Assembly: GCA_944739405.2 (NCBI GenBank)
Contig: OX123192.2
Coordinates: 46,428,486-46,492,485 of the forward strand
Source: Euclidia mi
Taxonomy: Eukaryota > Arthropoda > Insecta > Lepidoptera > Erebidae
Direction of reading: 5' to 3'
Length of the DNA stretch: 64,000 bases
The position numbers and the translations under genes were made by a program. Below the pieces are notes generated by a model. The model was given only the letters and a program-made list of their open reading frames with translations. It had not been told where the DNA came from and ran no database searches. Every line of letters begins with the position of its first letter. Positions within the stretch are counted from its first letter, which is position 1. Below are positions 56,271 to 64,000 of this stretch, in pieces.

Positions 56271-56560
56271 ATTAAAATCTATACCTTTTTTCTGGGTAAA
56301 TCCTTTTGCCACAAGCCTGGCCCTAAACCGTACTTCACCGTCACTATTATATTTCCTTTTGAAAACCCATTTAATTTTCACTACCGTTCCTTCTGTTGGC
56401 CTATCCTCTACTTCCCAAGAATCACTATCACCAAAAGATTTTAATTTCTCTTTCGTTGCACACTGCCACTGATCTTTTTCAGACCCACTTATTGCTTCTT
56501 GAAGAGAAATCTGTTCACTTAACTTTTCTTACTCATGTTTGCAGTATGATAGAAATTTGG
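56271..56560 (-). pseudogene. Ty1/copia RT, N-terminal half
   Basis: The minus strand reads 'EAISGSEKDQWQCA', 'SWEVEDRPTEGTVVKIKWVF', 'VRFRARLVAKGFTQKKGIDF' and stops being copia at N-E-T, exactly at the LTR-B border. One frameshift lies near 56,530. Confidence 0.85.
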
Positions 56561-56688
56561 TTTACGTCTAACACGTTTTCCTGGTAGATTGATGTCACAC
56601 TGCCTTAAGCTGAGATCCTTGTCATCTGGTGAACAAGACAATGTATCAACATAACTGTCGTCTATGTCACTTGGTGAGTCAAGGACAT

Positions 56689-56961
56689 TTATGTCTTGTC
56701 ATTCTGATTTTCATCATCTAAACTATTTACAGGATCTGAGTTGGCTGACTCATAAGGCTGTTTCCTCTCTTCAATAACTACAGATGTTGCTGATTTGTCA
56801 TCTGTATTTTCCTTGACAATCACATCTCTGGCAACTATAATACTTCGCGCTATAGGACCATACAAGCGATAGCCCTTGACACTCTCCGAGTATCCAACAA
56901 GGTACATTTTCTTCGCCTTTTTGTCCAATTTTCTTCGCTTTTCTTTGGGGATATGGACCAT
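56689..56961 (-). pseudogene. Ty1/copia integrase C-terminal region
   Basis: 'VHIPKEKRRKLDKKAKKMYL' followed by VGYSESVKGYRLY is the conserved segment after the copia integrase core, followed by the acidic linker towards RT. Frame breaks separate it from the core on the right. Confidence 0.8.
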
Positions 56962-57238
56962 AAGTGGACTGCCAAAGATCCGTAGATGACTAAAATTTGG
57001 CTTTCTGCCTGTCTATAATTCGTATGGGATAATGGTGCGGTCCAGACTTGCTACTGGGGATCGATTCTTAATATAGACAGCTGTGTTTACTGCTTCCGCC
57101 CAAAGCCATTTGTCAAATTTGGCACATAACGCGCCTTCTCAACTATGGATCTGTTGTATCGTTCGCTAACTCCGTTTTGTTTCGGCGTGTAACTGGCTGT
57201 CTTCTGGTGAAGTATCTCACACTGCCTCAAATATTTTA

Positions 57239-57646
57239 TCATATTGGCTGAACAAAGCTCTCCCACATTGACTGATCTAATATCTTTATTTTCTTAGATT
57301 GTTGGTTCTCAATAAACTCTTTATATTGCTTGAAGTACATAAATGTTTCATCCTTAGATCGTAGAAAATACACTGTGCACATTCTGCTGAAGTCATCCAC
57401 AAATAATAAATAATATCTGGCTTTACCTAAAGATGAATTCTCCATCGGCCCACACAAGTCTGTGTGCAGCAGTTCTAGGACTGCCTGACTTATGCAAGTG
57501 CTTAGTGGAAATGGGAGTCTGGTCTGCTTTCCCTCACAGCAAACAACACAGCTGGCCTTGCTTGTATCACATTTGTCATCAAAACAAACACTTTCAACTG
57601 CTCTATTTTTCAATTTAGTCAAGTCATTGGCATTTATATGGCCCAT
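57239..57646 (-). pseudogene. Ty1/copia integrase core
   Basis: The zinc-binding His and Cys residues (MGHINANDL ... CVVCCEGKQ) precede LLHTDLCGPM with the first catalytic Asp, then 'YLLFVDDFSR' and 'FIENQQSKKIKIL'. The frame breaks before the second DDE Asp region. Confidence 0.85.
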
Positions 57647-57655
57647 CCGCCTATG

Positions 57656-58110
57656 CTAAGTAGTATGTGAGGTCTTAACTGCTGCTGCTAACTGTTGTTC
57701 TAACCTCACTACATCCAGTATGTATATACCATTTTCTAAGTTTGCTTCACCAATACAGCCGTTTTGTGCGTTATAAATTAGGCATCCATGTTTATTGAAC
57801 ATCACTCTGTTGCCACTCGCTATGATCCTACTCACTGATAGTAAATTGGTGGTAAGGTTAGGTACACATAACACATTGTTTACATCTATTGAAAATTCTC
57901 TGTTGCCGACACGCGTCATGATCTGCAGGTCTCCAGAGCATGCAACTCGCACTGCGGTTTAGTTTGCAACGACTATTTCTTTGGTCTTGCGTTCATAACA
58001 AATGTTTGATAATAAATTCACATCCGAAATTACATGTGTGCTTGCGCCGGAGTCTAAATACCAGTCGGTTTGACTGAATTCTTTTGTAAGGAAAACTGTA
58101 CTAAATGCAT
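57656..58110 (-). pseudogene. Ty1/copia protease and GAG-pre-integrase region
   Basis: Reading from about 58,090: 'WYLDSGASTHV' holds the aspartic protease DSGAS motif. It is followed after an in-frame stop by 'VNNVLCVPNLTTNLLSVSRI' and 'GNRVMFNKHGCLIY', the typical copia spacer between protease and integrase. Confidence 0.8.
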
Positions 58111-58144
58111 TTGGCTGCGTTTTTCCTGTCCCTGGACATAGATT

Positions 58145-58510
58145 TCATAAATGTCTAGTTTGTTTACATTTGTAACAACGAATCAATTTCTTCGGCGCCA
58201 TATTGTTTCCACTTGCATTTGACAAGTTACTGACGGAATTTAATAATTGATGTGACGTTGGCGTTCCGTTCACTCTGGCACCGGCATTTCTTGCAGTGAT
58301 GCCAACATTACGTCTATGGCAACTTTTTGCTGCAAATACAACTTCCGATATAACCTCAAAATCTGCACACATGTCTAATAACTTGGATTTAATAGAATCC
58401 GCACTTATATCAATACGGGAATGCTCAAAGGCCATAATCGTTGGGCCATATTTATCTGGTAATCCAGCTAACATAAGTGACCCAATCCATGCTATGGCAA
58501 CTTTGAACAT
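58145..58510 (-). pseudogene. Ty1/copia gag with zinc knuckle
   Basis: 'SLMLAGLPDKYGPTIMAFEH' is the UBN2-type gag segment. The C-terminus has CYKCKQTRHL, the start of a CCHC knuckle that is cut by a frame break. The N-terminal part of gag is not found to the right. Confidence 0.8.
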
Positions 58511-58540
58511 TAGTGGAAACGATTTTTTTGTTTTATAAAA

Positions 58541-59102
58541 GCGCCATCAACTCGCCGGCTATCAGAACTAATATGACATAAAAAATTGTGTGTTGATGAA
58601 ATAAAAAATACGGGTAAATAAATATTTCATAATTAATTTTATATCTTCAAATTAAACAGGAGTGCATAAAATAAAGTACAGCAATGTATCACTTGTATTT
58701 ATTACAGCTAAAAATGGTCTATAATACAAAACATAGCAACAAAGACGTGATTTAACGCAGATTTTAAAACAAAAATGGCTATGTGTATTTTCGATAATGG
58801 CAACACTTTAATTACAAATGTCTGCGCCGGAGTTTACGTTACTTCTGACCATAGATTATACAGATATACTGGTATAGATGCGCAAGTCCCTCTAAGGAAA
58901 AGTTCAATAGGCATCCTCTACTCTAGATGGCGCACAAACAATTTTATTTTTATTCCGACCGTATAGATGGCGTTAGTAATGGATTCATTTTTCAAAATAA
59001 AATAAATGTTTAATTTCGGTTTTAATAAATAAGTAAATGACAACTATTATGTAAAATATGCAATTTAAAAGTAAAAACATATAAAAATCACAAAAAGTAA
59101 AG
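58541..59102. other. No gene recognised
   Basis: AT-rich sequence with two 'agatggcg' motifs near 58,927 and 58,965. The open frame at 58,775-58,966 has no domain. Confidence 0.45.
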
Positions 59103-59163
59103 TAAAGATCCACGGACTTTTAAGTTATGAGCCTAGCACTCTTCCACTGCGCCACGCAGATCT
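59103..59163 (-). tRNA. tRNA-Met-like pseudogene or SINE head
   Basis: On the minus strand it reads 'gatctgcgtggcgcagtgga' (A box TGGCGCAGTGG intact), then an anticodon-loop-like GCTCATAAC with a CAT anticodon, then 'gtccgtggatc', which pairs with the 5' end as an acceptor-like stem. The T arm with the B box is missing or shortened. So it is a truncated tRNA-derived sequence, not a functional tRNA gene. Confidence 0.45.
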
Positions 59164-59591
59164 TAACGATGTTGGCGAAATTACCGTTCAGTTATCGCTA
59201 CAGATATTTCTAGGTATATATGTAATTTTTTTCTTGCAATCTTCGGTAGATGGCACTGATCTATATGAAATTTACCCATGTATGGAGCTTTCACGGCCCT
59301 GCTTCTGACGGTTTTATTTGTAATTTTCTAGTTTGTTTCGCATGTGTACTTGCTATTTACGTTGAGTTGAACTGTGTTTCTCCGCATAGTTGTGTCGAAT
59401 CGCGTCACAAACACTTTCACAAGTTTCACACGTCGCGTTAAGTTTGAGCTTGCTCCTTCGCGTCGCTGTATTTGTGAACAAAAAACTTTGTGGATTTACT
59501 GTGAATCTAGAGCATAGGCGCTCTTCTTTAAGAGTTTGGATCGATAATTGCGTATAGTGATCAGTGAACTTTAACGTCAACCATTTCACAG

Positions 59592-59634
59592 AAATCTTGT
59601 TGCGTGCCTGTTTGCAAAGTGACTACGAAGGATG
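59592..59634 (+). CDS. THAP-domain gene, exon with the first zinc ligands
   Basis: An acceptor 'catttcacag' precedes, and a donor GTATGT follows at 59,635. The exon encodes KSCCVPVCKVTTKDG with C-x-x-x-C, the first half of the C2CH zinc finger of a THAP domain (sequence-specific DNA binding). No in-frame ATG is present, so the start lies in an upstream exon not identified here. Intron phase 1 matches the following exon. The intron that follows contains two SINE-2 copies. Confidence 0.6.
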
Positions 59635-59659
59635 GTATGTATTAATTAAGTAATTTATA

Positions 59660-59940
59660 CTTCACAGCGGCTTCCTTGGTACAAAGATAAATATATAGGG
59701 CGCGGGTTCGATACCCGCTCAAATCAAACATTTTGTGTGCATGAACATGGATGTTTTTTGACTTGCTCTGGCTGTTTCCATGTATATGTATGTATTTACA
59801 GAAGGAAAAATATATATGTATGATCATTCATTGTCTAATACCCATAGTACAAGCTCTGCTTAGCTTGGGACTTGACACCTTCATGTCCCAAGTTGTGTGA
59901 ATGTGGTAGAATATAATTATTATAGATTTTGACAAACATG
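59660..59940 (+). repeat. SINE-2 copy in the THAP intron
   Basis: B box in 'gcgcgggttcgatacccgct', body 'ttgtgtgcatgaacatggat', tail 'cccatagtacaagctctgct' and 'tgtgaatgtggtagaatata'. It is the most complete SINE-2 here and defines the family. Confidence 0.7.
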
Positions 59941-60660
59941 TGGACGGCCCTCATACACATACATAAGGTAAACAGTATCGCCCCCGCGTTGCCAACCCTT
60001 TAGGAAAGAACCGGATACTATAATTGTGCTTTGGTATATCCTTAACATGGAGTTCGTTCTATAACCCATAGTTGGAACTTTAGTGATAATATTATAGTAT
60101 GTGAGTGAATCCCCTTTTTTGATGATATGAGGTGCACTGCCAAGAAGTCCATTAAGTTAGCAATAACACCTCTCGCCATATTAAAAAGGCTTTTCAGAAA
60201 GAGGTAAAACCTCCTCTCAGACTTAATTTAAAGTCACATGTGACCTCAGGTTCACCAACAATTTAACAGTGTCTGATTAGGTTAATCACAACCTGTTATA
60301 ATATACAGAAACAGGATCATATTAATAAGAAACATGATTATCTTTCTTTTGTTTGGTCTGTAAGAGTTGAGAAAACATACCTGCTTTTCATCAAATCAGA
60401 ATGTACAAAAACAAAATAAGTAGATTTTATGCAGATATATAAAAATTTTGATAAGAATGTACATTTTTTAATTGACCATGATTATTTGCAAATAAAAAAA
60501 ATATTGAAACAAACCTTATGAAATTTTTTATTATATATTTTTTTTGTTTTACTTTGTAAGTAACAAGTTGCCAAGCAAATTGTAGACATAAATAACTTAA
60601 TTGTTTGATAATATATATATTTTATTAAATTATTAAGTTATATACTATAATGTCTATAAT

Positions 60661-61045
60661 ATACCATATGACTGGTCTAGCGGTTAGTGTGACGGTAGTT
60701 GTGAGTTAGAGTTCCACCCAGGACAATTCTTTGTGCATGAGCATGATGATTTGTTCTGTGTCTGGGTGTAATTTATCCATAATATGCATGGGTTTATTTA
60801 TTTTAGAGGAGGCTTATGCCACGAGGTACGCGAAATGGCGAGACATCATATAGTAAACAGGACTGAAAATATGTATTGCCAAACTTGTAGCAAATTCGGA
60901 ATAAAAGGGCTTTATTATTATTATCATCATGTATATTATTATGTATGTATTATTATGTTTAGAAATACATGAGTATGTTTATTAATTATCTGGTCACCAT
61001 AGTACAGTCTCTACCCGGTTTGGGCTCAGATGATTGTGAGTTGTG
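60661..61045 (+). repeat. SINE-2 copy with internal insertion
   Basis: The head 'tgactggtctagcggttagt' has an A-box-like start; the body is 'gtgcatgagcatgatgattt' and 'ctgtgtctgggtgtaattta'. After about 140 bp of other sequence the tail resumes with 'ttatctggtcaccatagtac'. It ends about 70 bp before the next THAP exon. Confidence 0.6.
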
Positions 61046-61117
61046 GCAGGATATTATATTATGTATATAATTTTTATATTGATTATATATTAATTTTTTT
61101 TTATTCTTTTTCCTCTG

Positions 61118-61327
61118 GTGTTACTCTACACCGATTTCCAAACCCTGAAACAAGTACTGAGAAATTCAATATTTGGGTTTCAAGTATTGGTGGTCACATA
61201 GCTGAATTGGATGCTGGTGTTGTCTTTCGCAATAGAAGAGTCTGTGATAAACATTTTGAAGACATCCACAAGTATCCAAAGAATAGATTAAGCAGTATAG
61301 CAGTTCCACGACTGCATTTAATGTCAG
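61118..61327 (+). CDS. THAP-domain gene, exon with Cys-His ligands and AVP motif
   Basis: It encodes VTLHRFPNPETSTEKFNIWV, then 'RRVCDKHFED' (the C-x-x-H pair) and 'IAVPRLHLM' (the conserved AVP motif that closes the THAP fold). Phase 1 in and phase 1 out agree with the neighbours. The donor is GTAACT. The acceptor position expected from phase reads 'ttttcctctg|gt', TG instead of AG. This could be a splice mutation, a sequencing error or a pseudogene. Confidence 0.65.
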
Positions 61328-61435
61328 GTAACTATATTTAACTAATATATGGGTTAAAAATGTAATTAGTATCACCGCTAACACCATCTACTTAGTAGCA
61401 AGTGTAGTATTTATAGTCCTATATGGTACTCATAT

Positions 61436-61645
61436 ACTAATATATAAAGCTGAAGAGTTTGTTTGTTTGGTTGGTTGGACGCGCTAATCTCAGGAACTTC
61501 TGGTCCGATTTGAAAAATTCTTTAAGTGTTAGATAGGCCATTTATCGAGGAAAGTTATAGGCTATATAACATCGCACTATGAGCGACGGGAGCGGAGCAG
61601 TAGCCTTAAATAACGCGGGTGTAACGCGGGTAATGATAGCTAGCC
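61436..61645 (+). repeat. Dispersed lepidopteran repeat in the THAP intron
   Basis: It contains 'ggacgcgctaatctcaggaa', 'cttctggtccgatttgaaaa', 'gttagataggccatttatcg' and 'ctatataacatcgcacta', ending near 'gataGCTAGC'. I know this sequence as a very common unclassified lepidopteran repeat. It is related to the fragments at 12.3-13.8 kb. Confidence 0.6.
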
Positions 61646-61984
61646 AGCGGCATGAAGCAGTGAATAAAACAACTTTAACTGTCTAGAGCATGTTGTATTA
61701 AGTTAATTTTTAGCTTACAACAATCTACATTCTTCTTTGATTAATAATGAATACTTGCACACCTTTTTTCGAACAGTCGGATGTCTTAGAAATATCAGTG
61801 GTCCTGAAATCCTCTGTACTGCAGTCTCACTGCTTTTTGAAGAGACTTACAGACTACAATATGTGACATGATTATATTGAACAATTTTAATTTGATATTA
61901 TTTGTACATCAAACCTTTGAATACTCTGTCGGGAAATAGGTTTTTGTATGTACTAATTTAATATTGTTATCATTTAATTTCCAG

Positions 61985-62101
61985 ATCATCAACTGTTACA
62001 TGGACCAGAAGCCACTAGGATGCCAGTTGCACCAATAACCTGTGCCAGCTATCCTTCAACATCAAATGTACTTCCAACTTACTCTACCACTTCTATGACA
62101 G
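61985..62101 (+). CDS. THAP-domain gene, downstream exon
   Basis: Canonical acceptor 'taatttccag' and donor GTCAGT; 117 bp, open in the phase set by the previous exon. It encodes a low-complexity linker: DHQLLHGPEATRMPVAPITC and a Ser/Thr-rich end. No further exon is found before the BEL element and the window edge. Confidence 0.5.
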
Positions 62102-62347
62102 GTCAGTATGTTAGAAATTTTATAAAAGATCTACTATTGTTTTACTCTTTGTACACATAATAATAATAATATCACAATGGTACAGCAGTATTGAATGCAA
62201 TATTATGCATGGTTTTGGGTTAAAGTCCCAGGTCAAGTAAAGTAGGTAAACCTTCTTAAACTTGTGAGTGAAATGATTGATGAGCGTCTTCATCTGTCAT
62301 AGGTAGTTTGTCTGAAAGTATATGTAAAGTCTGCTTCTCATCTTGAT
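62102..62347. other. Intron sequence, no element recognised
   Basis: Probably the beginning of the next THAP intron, interrupted by the BEL/Pao element. Confidence 0.4.
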
Positions 62348-63276
62348 TGTCTATGACACGCTGCGCACAGCACTACGCGCCGCCCCCCGCGCCTTCTGGA
62401 CGCCGCGCCGCACGGGCGCTGGCGCACAAGCGGATGCACGGACAGTTGGTTGACAGAAACAGCAAGACACACTTTTTGAAGGGCGCGCCCAGGCTTGTCG
62501 GAATTAACAGTTTTGTAACGAACCATATTACATGTACGCGAAATACAGTCCGCTTTGCACAGTATCGCATAGTTTACTTGTATATGGATTATACATTGGT
62601 CCATTCGAAGCCATCCATTCGTGATTGAAGACCGTCGCCATAAACACCATCTTTACAAGAAGCAACGTGGACACTTCTAGAAAAATCATCACGGCGAGGA
62701 CAACGACAGTCGAAGACAGCCACGACGGTCTCAGCGCAGCACAGCATCAGGATAACAGATAATCAGACCAATTATTTTTTCCTTTATTAACTTTTCAACT
62801 GATTTTTTCAAATTGCAACAGCAATTACTGAATCAGACTTTTCAGACTCATATTTTCATGATAATTACATTATCAAACTAAGCACAAAACTATTTCAATC
62901 AAAAATAAGCAAAAATATTCAGAAAATATCAGCATTTCATAACCTCTCATGTCAATCCTTCTCATCAAATTAGCCCTTTTTTCATAATACTAAAACCAAA
63001 ATAACATTCCCCAGCATCTGGATAGCTTGCCAAGCCTAAATTGCCAGCCGCCTGCCTCAATAAGGAGCCCCCACGTGGTCATCCCACGCGCATGCGGCCT
63101 AGGGCTTCGCCCACCACGTGTTAGCTGTGCACTCAAGCTTTGCACAGCCTTGCTTTCTGCCGCTTGCTGCTATAATTTAAGTATTGCACAACTATCTACA
63201 CAAATTCTGTGATAACATTTCCTGCTCATATTTTTCTTATTTCTTTTGCAACATTGTGTGTCCTTAATTCACAGCA
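62348..63276 (+). repeat. Probable 5' LTR and leader of a BEL/Pao element
   Basis: Composition changes abruptly at TGTCTATGACACG (62,348) into a GC-rich block with 'cgccgcgccgcacgggcgct'. The interval ends at the gag start. TG is a plausible LTR start. I cannot fix the LTR end or the primer-binding site. It is not the LTR-A/LTR-B family. The small frames on both strands here are incidental. Confidence 0.45.
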
Positions 63277-64000
63277 ATGGCCACTAAAGGTAATAAACCT
63301 GATGATACAGAATTAATCAAACAACGTGGCATTGTTAAAAGGAAACTCACATTATTTAAAAAATATATTAACCTCATTCTGCCCAATAATAAATTAACAG
63401 ATATCCAAGTTATTGAGCTAAAAAACAGACTTTTGGAGTTTAAAACAATACATAAAACTTTCCAGGACGTTCAGACACTTATTGAATTGAATGCTGACAT
63501 CTCAGAGTTCACCGATGAACCAGACCCAGAAAGTGAACAATTTGAAAATGATTACCAGTTGTTGGTGGCACAGGCTTCTCGGCTTATTCAGTTAAATGAC
63601 AAGCTGGTAACTAATCCAGAGTCTGACAAGGATCATTCAGGTGGGACCAAATCATTTATTAAACTACTCACTATTGACTTGCCACACTTCTCGGGTGATC
63701 ATCAGGATTGGCTTGAGTACAGAGACACATTTCAATCACTTATTACGCATAGAACATTAGATAACATTCAAAAGTTTCACTACTTGCATTCCTCACTATC
63801 GGGCAGTGCATCATTAGTTATAAAATCACTAGAAATTACAGGTGACAACTTTGAGGTAGCGTGGAAATTGTTGTGTGAAAGATATGATAACAAACGACAG
63901 CTGATAGGAAATCACATTCATGCATTATACAACTTAAATAATATTGAAAAAGAATCCTCTGTGTGTTTGAGACAATTAATTGACACAGTTCAGAAAAACC
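63277..64000 (+). CDS. BEL/Pao gag, runs off the window
   Basis: An ATG at 63,277 opens a frame with no stop to the window edge (241 codons). It starts MATKGNKPDDTELIKQRGIV, a charged helical N-terminus, and then carries the DUF1759-type gag core: 'LPHFSGDHQDWLEYRDTF', 'LDNIQKFHYLHSSLSGSASL' and 'AWKLLCERYDNKRQLIGNHI'. In BEL/Pao elements this protein forms the particle shell. The frame is undamaged, so this is the youngest LTR element here. It lies in sense orientation downstream of the THAP exons. Confidence 0.85.
   Translation, partial: MATKGNKPDDTELIKQRGIVKRKLTLFKKYINLILPNNKLTDIQVIELKNRLLEFKTIHKTFQDVQTLIELNADISEFTDEPDPESEQFENDYQLLVAQASRLIQLNDKLVTNPESDKDHSGGTKSFIKLLTIDLPHFSGDHQDWLEYRDTFQSLITHRTLDNIQKFHYLHSSLSGSASLVIKSLEITGDNFEVAWKLLCERYDNKRQLIGNHIHALYNLNNIEKESSVCLRQLIDTVQKN

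Larger units (their letters stand above)
56271..58540 (-). mobile_element. Ty1/copia retrotransposon, gag to N-terminal RT
   Basis: From right to left: gag with zinc knuckle, protease, GAG-pre-integrase, integrase, and the N-terminal RT. The RT continues, 19 kb away, at 36,629. Several frameshifts and stops make it a pseudoelement. I find no LTR at the right end. Confidence 0.85.

Noticed and set aside
58775..58966. Small ORF upstream of the THAP gene
   Set aside because: No domain, no matching exon phase and no repeat match.
62338..62628. Overlapping ORFs on both strands in the GC-rich block
   Set aside because: GC-rich LTR sequence has few stops in all frames; no domain in any of them.

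Overview
This window is eukaryotic and almost certainly from a moth or butterfly. It is AT-rich and has almost no host coding sequence. It is packed with TE families typical of Lepidoptera: tRNA-derived SINEs with a 'ttcggggtaggcagaggtgt'-type tail, CR1/Jockey-like LINEs ending in (TTTGAA)n, an RTE LINE, a Dong/R4-like LINE sitting in a (TAA)n tract, a Penelope-like element with a GIY-YIG endonuclease, BEL/Pao elements and a Ty1/copia element. The only host gene I can support is a fragmentary THAP-domain gene at 59.6-62.1 kb.

Layout. 1-18,984 is the left flank: a truncated CR1-like LINE (2.95-4.88 kb), several SINE copies, an RTE 3' fragment (9.9-10.2 kb), a non-autonomous DNA transposon with 13-bp TIRs and a TTAT duplication (10.38-11.05 kb), the R4/Dong-like LINE (15.76-17.2 kb) and a GC-rich unit also bounded by TAA repeats (17.24-17.98 kb). 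18,985-36,509 is the left arm of a very large inverted repeat. 36,510-37,173 is the 664-bp spacer. 37,174-56,088 is the right arm, a near-identical reverse complement of the left arm plus one 1,392-bp insertion at 38,148-39,539. 56,089-64,000 is the right flank, with the 5' part of the copia element, the THAP gene and the start of another BEL/Pao element that runs off the window.

Each arm carries the same nested set, from the outside in: a CR1/Jockey-type LINE, a SINE, a (TGA)n-tailed repeat, an RTE 3' end, a CR1 3' end containing two adjacent perfect-looking hairpins, a 5'-truncated BEL/Pao pol with its 3' LTR, a SINE fragment, a Penelope-like GIY-YIG fragment fused to an RTE RT fragment, another SINE, and a piece of copia reverse transcriptase at the inner edge.

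The main result is that the order of events can be read from the sequence. A copia element on the minus strand once ran from about 58.5 kb leftwards to about 36.3 kb. A BEL-type LTR inserted into its RT gene, leaving a 5-bp duplication GTCTC (36,625-36,629 and 56,266-56,270). Later an inverted copy of the adjacent 17.5 kb was placed inside that LTR, splitting it into 36,630-37,173 and 56,089-56,265. The left arm is therefore the source: its outer LINE and its inner copia RT both continue past the arm ends. The right arm is the copy, cut off at both ends. The arms differ by scattered substitutions, small indels and one insertion, so this is not one molecule simply read twice. A haplotype-level assembly error still has to be excluded with spanning reads.
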